Made by a program: the position numbers and the translations under genes. From positions 1 to 7,143 of the forward strand of contig JABDQK010000305.1 in the NCBI GenBank assembly GCA_013042255.1: 7,143 bases of DNA, given 5' to 3'. Every line of letters begins with the position of its first letter. Position 1 is the first letter of the stretch. This DNA comes from Flavobacteriaceae bacterium (lineage in GTDB: Bacteria > Bacteroidota > Bacteroidia > Flavobacteriales > Flavobacteriaceae). The notes beneath the pieces were generated by a model, which did not search any database, was not told where the DNA came from, and saw only the letters and a program-made list of their open reading frames with translations. Below are positions 1 to 5,816 of the stretch, in pieces.

Positions 1-1
1 G

Positions 2-115
2 TGGGAAGAAGCTCCGCAGTATTTTGTGACCTCCTCACTTAAAGCAGTTGGCAGAGATGAGATTCTGGCTTATATAGATGGTATAAATATTGAATTTTTC
101 AAGCAGCAGCAATAA
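2..115 (+). CDS. engB: C-terminal end of ribosome biogenesis GTP-binding protein (EngB/YsxC/YihA family), truncated by window edge
   Basis: Only the last 37 codons and the TAA stop are inside the window; the 5' part lies before base 1. The readable tail contains a TSS motif followed by GRDEIL, then AYIDGIN and a short polar end. This matches the C-terminus of EngB-type GTPases, where the strand-TSS element is the last guanine-binding loop (G5-like) and GR-x-EIL starts the final helix. EngB proteins are essential small GTPases that act in late assembly of the large ribosomal subunit in the cytoplasm. The GTPase P-loop and NKxD motifs would lie upstream and cannot be seen, so the name rests on the tail alone. 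The gene converges on the next minus-strand gene with a 41-bp gap. Another TRAFAC-class GTPase is the main alternative. Confidence 0.75.
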   Translation, partial: WEEAPQYFVTSSLKAVGRDEILAYIDGINIEFFKQQQ

Positions 116-138
116 CCCCCCTATTTCTTGGGTTTATT
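111..138 (+). terminator. Weak hairpin just after the engB stop
   Basis: AATAACCC (111-118) can pair with GGGTTTATT (130-138) if one base bulges, leaving an 11-base loop. It overlaps the engB stop codon and lies in the convergent gap. The stem is short and imperfect and no long T-run follows, so it is at best a weak transcription end. Confidence 0.25.
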
Positions 139-142
139 TCAC

Positions 143-166
143 ATTGGATCATCTTTTCAATCCAAT
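143..166 (-). terminator. 7-bp perfect hairpin enclosing the stop codon of the 125-aa gene
   Basis: ATTGGAT (143-149) and ATCCAAT (160-166) are perfect reverse complements around a 10-base loop. The loop holds the TGA stop (157-159) of the minus-strand gene. No T-run follows on either strand, so an intrinsic terminator is not proven; an mRNA 3'-end stabilising structure is also possible. Confidence 0.35.
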
Positions 167-534
167 CTCCTTCGGACTGCCTCGATCAATTCTTCGATCT
201 TTTGTAATTCATTGATTTCTTCAGCACCTAAAAAGAGACCAATTTCATGGTCAGAGCGCTCAAGAACAACAGGGAAAGAGTACTGAGGCATGAATTTGGA
301 GGAGTATTGCGTTAAAAACTCATCCTTATGCAGAAATTCCATCGGGATGTTATGTTCCTTTCGAAACCTTTTCCAGATCGATTTCTCCCTGAACTTCCCA
401 TATGTAAGTTCGCAGAGCCTGCACTGATAAGTTTCGGGATTCAGAGTTTTATGTGCGGCGTCAAACAAGCCGTTCATCAATCCCGAATCCGCATTGTACA
501 CAAAAAGTAATTTCTTGATTGGATCTCCGGGCAC
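157..534 (-). CDS. Uncharacterised 125-aa protein with a CxxC motif
   Basis: I do not recognise a named function. The protein starts with a short hydrophobic beta-strand-like segment (KKLLFVYN, residues 7-14), then a possible loop NADSG, a helix with H28, and a CxxC pair at C38 and C41 (YQCRLC). The middle is basic (KFREKSIWKRFRKEH) and the C-terminus is a charged helix with a GAEEINELQKIEEL stretch. There is no signal peptide or membrane segment, so it is probably cytosolic. From memory, short proteins with this YNADSG...CxLC pattern occur widely in Bacteroidota and some other phyla as hypothetical proteins, but I cannot verify this here. The start is GTG at 534, because the in-frame TAA at 549-547 leaves no ATG upstream. 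It lies 115 bp downstream of gldC on the same strand and may be read through from it. The paired cysteines could bind metal or be redox active; that is inference. Confidence 0.8.
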   Translation of the reverse strand: MPGDPIKKLLFVYNADSGLMNGLFDAAHKTLNPETYQCRLCELTYGKFREKSIWKRFRKEHNIPMEFLHKDEFLTQYSSKFMPQYSFPVVLERSDHEIGLFLGAEEINELQKIEELIEAVRRRLD

Positions 535-649
535 AAATAACGATTTTTAAAATTCTATTTAAGGATTGGTTTCAGACCTCGTAGACCTAACATAAGACGA
601 TCTTCCAACCATGTATGACTACGGATGTCTAATTAGTCTCTCTTATTGC

Positions 650-985
650 TCAGGCATTCAATTCGAGCTTTTCAGCAAAATATGAACAAAAATCCTTCAT
701 TGTAGCCGTCATTTTCTCGTCCTGAGTTGCCTTCATAAATGTATCAGATAGCGCCACTAAAGTCTGGTGAAAAAAGACCTTCATTTCATCCAGTGGCATG
801 TCTTTTGTCCAGAGGTCGATCTTAAGCGACTCCTTATTTTTACTATCCCAGACAGAAAGCAACATTGCCTTGGCTTCCTCATCTACAATGCCTCCGTCTT
901 CTGCAGACCAGTTTAATTTTTCAGGAATCCGATTCTCATCAAGAGTAATCCTTAAAGTGATTTCTGAAGACTCTTCTTTTGCCAT
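650..985 (-). CDS. gldC: Gliding motility protein GldC
   Basis: This 111-residue protein has the length and overall pattern of GldC. It opens with a charged N-terminus, then the strand segment EITLRITLDENRIPEKLNW (residues 8-26) and a WSAEDGG turn. An acidic helix follows, then LKIDLWTKDMPLDEMKVFF and a C-terminal helix ending FAEKLELNA. It has no signal peptide and is probably cytoplasmic or membrane-associated. In Flavobacterium johnsoniae gldC sits next to gldB and improves motility when supplied with gldB; its biochemical role is unknown. The ATG at 985 is preferred because the family begins at this MAKE-like N-terminus. A start at 1147 would add 54 residues lying entirely inside gldB in another frame. 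Only 4 bp separate the gldB stop from this start, so the two are very likely translationally linked in one operon. Confidence 0.93.
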   Translation of the reverse strand: MAKEESSEITLRITLDENRIPEKLNWSAEDGGIVDEEAKAMLLSVWDSKNKESLKIDLWTKDMPLDEMKVFFHQTLVALSDTFMKATQDEKMTATMKDFCSYFAEKLELNA

Positions 986-989
986 TTTC

Positions 990-1952
990 TTACTTCTGAG
1001 GTTTATAATTTGATTGTTTAAAGATTGTCTCCGCGGGTAAATTCCACAATTCCGAAACAGGAGTGCTCGTTCTTTCCATAAATGCTCTGACGATCTTCCA
1101 CCCCATATACCTTCCAAGACGTCCCGGGGATTCATTGTCCAGTTCAAGCCTGAATTTTGAGAAAGGTGCAGGATCCAGAAATCGGGGGCCCAACTTGGTA
1201 TCTGTACTAAAAAGCAACTCCCGTTCTATGAAATATCGCCAGATTTGTTCTTCGTTCGCCTCCGCCCATGCTAACTCTTCTGGTTCGTAGCCTATCTTTT
1301 GTTCATCAGACTGCCATGAAAGAAGAAGATCTTTCAAATAAAGTTCTTTTCCATAGTACACCATCTGAGCCAAAAAACTTCGATTCTCAGGATACGGAAT
1401 AACCTTTTTCGAAAGTGCACTCACAATGTCACTTTCCAGGTATTCTTTCTCCAGCCCTTTTGTAATATACCGGTCAATCCCCGCATAAAACCTATGATCC
1501 TTCCCAAGATAGTTATCCAACCCTATCAGGAGCAGACTATCAGTAAGGATGATGCGGTTTTCATAATCTACATCAGTCGTAAGTGTAACCAGGGTTGGGA
1601 TCCTATAATTCGGGAAATAATAAGTAATATGTTTAAAAAGCAGTGTTAATTCTTCCTCCTGCTCTTTGAAATCTGTAAAAGCACTGTCTACTGCCTGCCT
1701 TAACTCCATCTGAATGCTGTCCTGCAGTTTTGCGATCCAGACACTATCTGAGTACTGAGGAGGAAAAAAGTAAGGGTATTTTTGTTTTATCTGCGGAAGT
1801 GAGGCCGGGTTGGTCCCAGCAAACTCCTTGTCGAATCTGAGTACATTCAGAGCTACCGATCTGTTTGCAATAGCTTCCGGTATTTCTTTTTCCTCCCTAC
1901 AAGCCGAGAGAAGAATAAGAATTGCCAAAACCCATACTGTTGTCTTTTGCAT
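990..1952 (-). CDS. gldB: Gliding motility lipoprotein GldB
   Basis: This 320-residue protein starts with a lipoprotein signal: a lysine, a hydrophobic run (residues 6-15) and the lipobox LSAC with the lipidated cysteine at C18. Family-typical segments follow: LRFDKEF (about 39-45), the KYPYFFP element near 58-64, a GLDNYLGKDH motif near the centre, and PGRLGRYMGWKIVRAFM in the last fifth. The length is normal for GldB. GldB is required for gliding in Flavobacterium johnsoniae, and mutants also show phage resistance and loss of chitin use, traits tied to type IX secretion and surface adhesin mobility. It is anchored in the cell envelope. The ATG at 1952 gives an ideal signal peptide. A TAnnTTTG element lies 59 bp upstream, and the gene is divergent from nadE. 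The stop is 4 bp from gldC. Confidence 0.95.
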   Translation of the reverse strand: MQKTTVWVLAILILLSACREEKEIPEAIANRSVALNVLRFDKEFAGTNPASLPQIKQKYPYFFPPQYSDSVWIAKLQDSIQMELRQAVDSAFTDFKEQEEELTLLFKHITYYFPNYRIPTLVTLTTDVDYENRIILTDSLLLIGLDNYLGKDHRFYAGIDRYITKGLEKEYLESDIVSALSKKVIPYPENRSFLAQMVYYGKELYLKDLLLSWQSDEQKIGYEPEELAWAEANEEQIWRYFIERELLFSTDTKLGPRFLDPAPFSKFRLELDNESPGRLGRYMGWKIVRAFMERTSTPVSELWNLPAETIFKQSNYKPQK

Positions 1953-2010
1953 AAAAAGTAAAGCCTTATCTGTTTTAATATTCGGTTTACAGGGGTTATT
2001 TTTACGGGGC

Positions 2011-2018
2011 CAAAGTTA
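2011..2018 (-). promoter_or_regulatory. Bacteroidota-type -7 promoter element for gldBC
   Basis: Read on the minus strand these bases are TAACTTTG, an exact match to the TAnnTTTG -7 consensus used by the main Bacteroidota sigma factor. It predicts transcription starting around 2004, giving a leader of roughly 50 bases before the gldB ATG. The expected TTG at -33 is not clear; that position is a T-run instead, so the call rests on one element and its location. Confidence 0.55.
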
Positions 2019-2045
2019 CAGTATTTGAATTTAAAAAAGCGCATT

Positions 2046-2846
2046 ATGCAAACAGACAAAGTGGTAGATCATATTGTAGAATGGTTGAAGGAATATACCC
2101 TAAATGCCAGAATGAAAGGATTTGTAGTAGGAGTTTCGGGCGGAATAGATTCTGCGGTCACTTCTACTCTATGTGCCCGTACGGGACTGAAAGTATTATG
2201 CGTTGAAATGCCCATCCACCAGGGGGAAAGTCAGGTTACCAGAGCCGACAGGCATATAGACTGGTTGATGGAAAAATATCCCAATGTCAGCAGGCAACCG
2301 GTAAACCTCACCCCGGTATTTGATCAGCTGGTAGGTTCCTTGCCAAAAGTAGATAACGAGGAAGAACGATTTATGTCACTTGCCAATACCCGTGCGCGAC
2401 TCCGAATGACCACTCTTTATTACTTCGCAGCTTTGTTAGGGTATCTGGTAGCTGGGACAGGTAATAAGGTGGAAGATTTTGGGATCGGATTCTACACAAA
2501 ATACGGAGATGGAGGGGTAGACCTCAGCCCTATTGCAGATCTGCTGAAAACAGAAGTGTACGAGATAGGTTCTTTTCTCGGTGTTAGTAAAGAAATACTA
2601 ATGGCACCTCCGACGGATGGACTCTGGGGAGACGACAGAACCGATGAGGATCAGATTGGCGCCTCTTACCCCGAATTGGAGTGGGCCATGAAAATGGATG
2701 AAGAAGGGAAAAGCATTGAGGACTTCAAAAATCGTGAAGCAGAAGTTTTCACTATTTATAAGAAGTACAATTCTGCCAATAAACATAAGATGATTCCTAT
2801 ACCAATTTGTGAGATTCCTGATACACTAAAACAACCGATTACCTAA
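2046..2846 (+). CDS. nadE: NH3-dependent NAD+ synthetase
   Basis: The enzyme carries out the last step of NAD synthesis, converting nicotinate adenine dinucleotide, ATP and ammonia to NAD+, AMP and pyrophosphate, in the cytoplasm. The 266-residue protein has the N-type ATP pyrophosphatase P-loop SGGIDS at residues 31-36. It also has NTRARLRM at 114-121, GTGNKVED at 137-144 and KYGDGGVDLSPIADLLKTEV at 152-171, the substrate- and Mg-binding signature, and PTDGLWGDDRTDEDQIG at 189-205. It lacks the nitrilase-type glutaminase domain of the longer NadE, so it should use free ammonia. The ATG at 2046 is chosen over an in-frame TTG at 2025, because family members begin shortly before the DHIVEWL helix. 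It is divergent from gldB, and no clear promoter element is visible for it. Confidence 0.95.
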   Translation: MQTDKVVDHIVEWLKEYTLNARMKGFVVGVSGGIDSAVTSTLCARTGLKVLCVEMPIHQGESQVTRADRHIDWLMEKYPNVSRQPVNLTPVFDQLVGSLPKVDNEEERFMSLANTRARLRMTTLYYFAALLGYLVAGTGNKVEDFGIGFYTKYGDGGVDLSPIADLLKTEVYEIGSFLGVSKEILMAPPTDGLWGDDRTDEDQIGASYPELEWAMKMDEEGKSIEDFKNREAEVFTIYKKYNSANKHKMIPIPICEIPDTLKQPIT

Positions 2847-2957
2847 GAATCAAGCTATTAAGACGAATTGTTGGCCGCAAATTGTAGTAAAACCATAAAA
2901 TTATTACAGTTTTGCCTTAGAAATATGATATTAAAACCTTACATTGCGTGTTAGGGT

Positions 2958-2978
2958 TATACGTAAGATGTGCGTATA
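2958..2978 (+). promoter_or_regulatory. Dyad TATACG-N9-CGTATA before the response regulator
   Basis: Two perfect 6-bp inverted half-sites (2958-2963 and 2973-2978) lie 20 bp before the regulator's start codon. LuxR/NarL-type regulators bind inverted repeats of about this spacing, so this could be an autoregulatory operator. It could equally be a small leader hairpin or chance in AT-rich DNA. Confidence 0.3.
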
Positions 2979-2998
2979 GTATTCAGAAAAAACCAACA

Positions 2999-3628
2999 AT
3001 GATCAATATTTTAATTGCAGACAATCATCCTATTGTCCGATTGGGAATCAAAGAAGTCCTTAATACTGTTCCGGAATTCCAAGTTTTAGGAGACGTTTCA
3101 ACAACCACTGAACTTTTTAGCACCTTAGAAAAAGTTAAAACAGATGTGGTTATATTAGAAATGGATATTCCTGAAATCAATGGAATTGCTACTTTAAGGA
3201 AAATGAAGAAAGAGTATCCCGACGTAAAGGTACTCATCTACAGCGGGCAGTCAGAAGACGTTTACGCCTTAAGTACAATAAGGGCAGGAGCCTTCGGATA
3301 TCTGTCGAAAACCTCAGAATTAGACTATATTATTACTGCCGTAAAAAAGGTAGGTGCCGGGAAGATGTTTATCACTAACGAACTGGCTCAGCGTCTGGCG
3401 TTTGATGAAGGAACACAAAAACAGCGAAGATTCTTCAGGAAATTATCCACCAGGGAAGTAGAAGTTTTAAAACTTCTTGCCAGTGGTAAGCGAAATAAAG
3501 ATGTTGCAGAAGGACTGAACCTGAATGAAAAGACGGTAAGTACTTACAAGTCTCGATTGATGAAAAAACTCAATGTAGACAACCTTGTGGATTTACTGCA
3601 GCAGGCAAAAGCCCTGGAATTGTATTAA
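2999..3628 (+). CDS. Atypical NarL/LuxR-type response regulator without the phospho-acceptor Asp
   Basis: This 209-residue cytoplasmic DNA-binding protein has a receiver domain (about 1-120) and a LuxR-type helix-turn-helix (about 147-209: LSTREVEVLKLLASGKRNKD, then NEKTVSTYKSRLMKKL). The receiver keeps the conserved Ser (S82, YSG) and Lys (K104, LSK). The phospho-acceptor position reads LEMDIP instead of LDxxMP, so E54 replaces Asp. The acidic pair reads DN (D8, N9) instead of DD, so a Mg-binding Asp is lost too. Such receivers are expected not to be phosphorylated normally, and Glu can mimic the phosphorylated state; constitutive activity or regulation by dimerisation is inference. No histidine kinase gene is nearby. 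The ATG at 2999 gives the standard MINILIADNHP start; a GTG at 2948 would add 17 residues atypical for receivers. It lies 152 bp after nadE and converges on dnaG. Confidence 0.93.
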   Translation: MINILIADNHPIVRLGIKEVLNTVPEFQVLGDVSTTTELFSTLEKVKTDVVILEMDIPEINGIATLRKMKKEYPDVKVLIYSGQSEDVYALSTIRAGAFGYLSKTSELDYIITAVKKVGAGKMFITNELAQRLAFDEGTQKQRRFFRKLSTREVEVLKLLASGKRNKDVAEGLNLNEKTVSTYKSRLMKKLNVDNLVDLLQQAKALELY

Positions 3629-3645
3629 ACATATTAGATAAGATG

Positions 3646-3677
3646 AAAGCTCCCGTTTCTACATGGGGGCTTTTTTT
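3646..3677 (+). terminator. Intrinsic terminator of the response regulator gene
   Basis: AAAGCTCCC (3646-3654) pairs with GGGGGCTTT (3665-3673) as a 9-bp stem with one G-T pair and a 10-base loop. A run of seven T begins at 3671. It lies 17 bp after the stop codon. On the opposite strand the T-run is only three bases, so it should act mainly on plus-strand transcripts. Confidence 0.85.
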
Positions 3678-3708
3678 ATGTTCTTTTCCCACCTATTATA
3701 AAGGAAAT

Positions 3709-3731
3709 CCGGGTTTTAAGACAGAACCCGG
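3709..3731 (-). terminator. Hairpin at the dnaG 3' end, stop codon in its loop
   Basis: CCGGGTT (3709-3715) and AACCCGG (3725-3731) form a perfect, GC-rich 7-bp stem around a 9-base loop. The dnaG TAA stop (3718-3716) lies in the loop, directly against the stem. Downstream on the dnaG strand the sequence is T-rich but broken (ATTTCCTTTATAAT). It is likely the dnaG transcription end, and may also back up the terminator of the opposing regulator gene. Confidence 0.55.
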
Positions 3732-5695
3732 TTTAATTTATTATTGAGTAATTTATTGAGCTGGAGATAATTGACGATTTCTTCCAGCACCTCATTATTA
3801 TCCTCCGATTCTTCCTCGGTGTTCTGTTGCAGACTGTAGATCCTCTTCTTTATGAGGTAACACCTGAGGGTAAGGATGGTTTCGCTTACAAGCTGAGCAA
3901 TGGTTCCGGATTTCTCCTTGGGATAAATGTCCTTTCGTTCCCAGTTGTGGAGGTTGTACTTCTCCTCCTCCATCAGAATGGAAGAGATGTTATTGACCAA
4001 TTCCTGATCCAGGTCGTTTAAAAATGCTGAGAGTTGGAAATCTTCTTTCTCATTCAGCGATTCCATGAGCTTGTAATAGATGATTTTAAATTGATCATGA
4101 GTAAGTTCGATCTCATCTTCCTGCAGGTCGAGGTAAATCTTTTCATAAACCTTAGCTTCAACCCGTTCAGGTTCAAGGACCAATTCTCCTTCTTCATTTT
4201 CTTTAAGAACCAGATCCTCGAATTGCTGTTCTTCCTTTCCGTAAAGAAGGAGGATCTCAATTATCTTGCGCTCCAGCTCAAATTGCACATCTACCTTGGC
4301 TTCTTTAGGGTGCTCTCTGACTACTTCAAATGCCTTTTGCTGCTGCCTTTCCTGTTTCCTGGCCTCGGTATTTTCTTTCCTGCTGATCTGTGCCAGGGTG
4401 TTAAAAAGTACCTCTTCAGAAATATTCATCATCGCAGCACATTGCTGAATGTATATTTCACGCTTGATGCGGTCCGGAATTTTGGAGATGCTATTTACGA
4501 TATCCCGAATAGTATCCGCTTTTTTAATGGGATCGTTTGCTGCTTCCTCTGCAAGAAGGGAGGTTTTAAACTGAATAAAATCCTTGGCATGTTCTTCCAG
4601 ATAGGCAAGGACATCTTCATAGGCATTATTCTTGGCAAAACTGTCGGGGTCTTCTCCCTCCGGAAATGTACAGATGCGCACATTCATACCCTGTTCAAGA
4701 ATAAGGTCTACCCCCCGTAGCGAAGCCCGTACACCAGCGGCATCCCCGTCGAACAGCACTGTGATATTCCTTGTTAATCGGTTGATAATACGTATCTGAT
4801 CGGGCGTCAGAGCCGTCCCGCTGGAGGCCACCACATTATGGATTCCCCTCTGATACATTTGAATAACATCCGTATAACCCTCCACCAGATAGCAGTTGTC
4901 TTCTTTGGCTATAGCTTGTTTTGCATAATAAATCCCGTAAAGGACCTTACTTTTATGGTAGATTTCGCTTTCAGGCGAATTGAGGTATTTCGCTGCTTTT
5001 TTATCGTTCCCCAATATACGACCTCCAAAGCCCAGTACTCTGCCACTTAATGAATGTATAGGAAAGAGAACCCTTCCTTTAAACCGGTCAAATTTTCTTT
5101 TAATCCCCGAATTTCTGGGATCGTCCTTTACAATGGTCAGGCCTGTTTTCTCGAGATAATCGAGTTGATATCCTTTTTCCAGGGCATGCGTTGTAAAGGC
5201 ATCCCATTCATCTAGGCCATATCCCAGGCCAAAATGACGTATGGTTTCTTCTGTAAATCCCCTCTCTTTAAAATAGCTGAGTCCGACCGCTTTCCCGGGT
5301 TCAGAATCCCATAATATGTTCTGGTAGTACTCCTGGGCGAATTCAGATACGAGATATAAGCTCTCGCGTTCATTGGCCTGCTCTTTCTGTTCGTCTGTCT
5401 GTTCGGTTTCCTCTATTTCGATCTGGTATTTTTTGGCCAGGTATTTAATGGCCTCAGGATATGTAAAATGTTCGTGTTCCATTAAGAATGCAACAACATT
5501 ACCCCCTTTACCGCTACTAAAATCTTTCCAGATCTGCTTTACCGGAGACACCATAAAACTGGGAGTCCGTTCATCTGTAAAGGGGCTGAGACCTTTGAAG
5601 TTCGAACCGGATTTTTTCAGGCTTACAAAATCGCCGATAACCTCCTCTACACGGGCAGTTTCATAAACCTGGTCAATGGTCGATTTTGAGATCAA
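3716..5695 (-). CDS. dnaG: DNA primase DnaG, with a zinc-ligand-less N-terminal domain
   Basis: DnaG makes RNA primers for replication, working with the DnaB helicase. The 659-residue protein has a CHC2-type N-terminal domain (about 1-100). A catalytic core follows, with KYLNSPES at 236-243 and a TOPRIM fold carrying EGYTD (E272) and DGDAAG (D316, D318), the metal-binding acidic residues. After a charged linker (about 440-475) comes a helical, acidic C-terminal region that should bind the helicase. All core catalytic motifs are present. The zinc-finger ligands are not: the usual C-P-F-H reads S37-P-F-T40 and the usual C-F-x-C reads D58-F-S-S61, while surrounding residues (TPSF, VSP, GGNV) are kept. 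It is longer than E. coli DnaG (581), mainly in the C-terminal part. The start is TTG at 5695; no in-frame ATG is seen just upstream, and the next Met (M48) lies inside the first domain. Confidence 0.96.
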   Translation of the reverse strand: MISKSTIDQVYETARVEEVIGDFVSLKKSGSNFKGLSPFTDERTPSFMVSPVKQIWKDFSSGKGGNVVAFLMEHEHFTYPEAIKYLAKKYQIEIEETEQTDEQKEQANERESLYLVSEFAQEYYQNILWDSEPGKAVGLSYFKERGFTEETIRHFGLGYGLDEWDAFTTHALEKGYQLDYLEKTGLTIVKDDPRNSGIKRKFDRFKGRVLFPIHSLSGRVLGFGGRILGNDKKAAKYLNSPESEIYHKSKVLYGIYYAKQAIAKEDNCYLVEGYTDVIQMYQRGIHNVVASSGTALTPDQIRIINRLTRNITVLFDGDAAGVRASLRGVDLILEQGMNVRICTFPEGEDPDSFAKNNAYEDVLAYLEEHAKDFIQFKTSLLAEEAANDPIKKADTIRDIVNSISKIPDRIKREIYIQQCAAMMNISEEVLFNTLAQISRKENTEARKQERQQQKAFEVVREHPKEAKVDVQFELERKIIEILLLYGKEEQQFEDLVLKENEEGELVLEPERVEAKVYEKIYLDLQEDEIELTHDQFKIIYYKLMESLNEKEDFQLSAFLNDLDQELVNNISSILMEEEKYNLHNWERKDIYPKEKSGTIAQLVSETILTLRCYLIKKRIYSLQQNTEEESEDNNEVLEEIVNYLQLNKLLNNKLNRVLS

Positions 5696-5727
5696 ATGAG
5701 AATTATTAAAGAGGAGTAAAAATACAC

Positions 5728-5761
5728 AAACAGGGACGGTTATAAAAACAAATCCCTGTTT
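5728..5761 (-). terminator. 9-bp perfect inverted repeat between the outer-membrane protein gene and dnaG
   Basis: AAACAGGGA (5728-5736) and TCCCTGTTT (5753-5761) are exact reverse complements with a 16-base AT-rich spacer. On the minus strand the second arm is followed by TGTATTTTTA. It begins 55 bp after the outer-membrane protein stop and ends 32 bp before the dnaG start. It could be a terminator for the upstream gene or an operator or leader hairpin for dnaG. The long loop and interrupted T-run make the terminator reading uncertain. Confidence 0.45.
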
Positions 5762-5816
5762 TCTGAAGTATACTGCAATTGCGATGCAACACTGCTATGG
5801 ATACGCTAATTATTTC

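Noticed and set aside
574..588. Direct repeat of AGACCT in the gap between gldC and the 125-aa gene.
   Set aside because: Two 6-bp copies nine bases apart are within chance expectation; no third copy or promoter element accompanies them.
986..1147. A 54-residue N-terminal extension of gldC starting at 1147.
   Set aside because: It lies wholly inside gldB in another frame, and the GldC family begins at the ATG at 985, which is 4 bp after the gldB stop.
2025..2045. Upstream TTG start for nadE adding seven residues.
   Set aside because: The ATG at 2046 gives a normal NadE N-terminus and length (266); the added residues are basic and AT-rich leader sequence.
2882..2914. A possible TTG ... TAnnTTTG promoter before the response regulator.
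   Set aside because: The downstream element reads TACAGTTTTG, with TA and TTTG four bases apart instead of two, so it does not match the consensus.
2948..2998. GTG start for the response regulator adding 17 residues.
   Set aside because: Receiver domains start directly at the first beta strand, matching the ATG at 2999; the extension would also cover the dyad and leader.
4034..4720. A 228-codon open frame on the plus strand, opposite dnaG.
   Set aside because: It is antisense to the catalytic and C-terminal parts of dnaG, rich in Phe, Leu and Ile as expected for a complement of Glu/Lys-rich sequence, and resembles no family.
5775..5782. Palindrome GCAATTGC upstream of dnaG.
   Set aside because: An isolated 8-bp palindrome is common by chance, and it is not repeated nearby.
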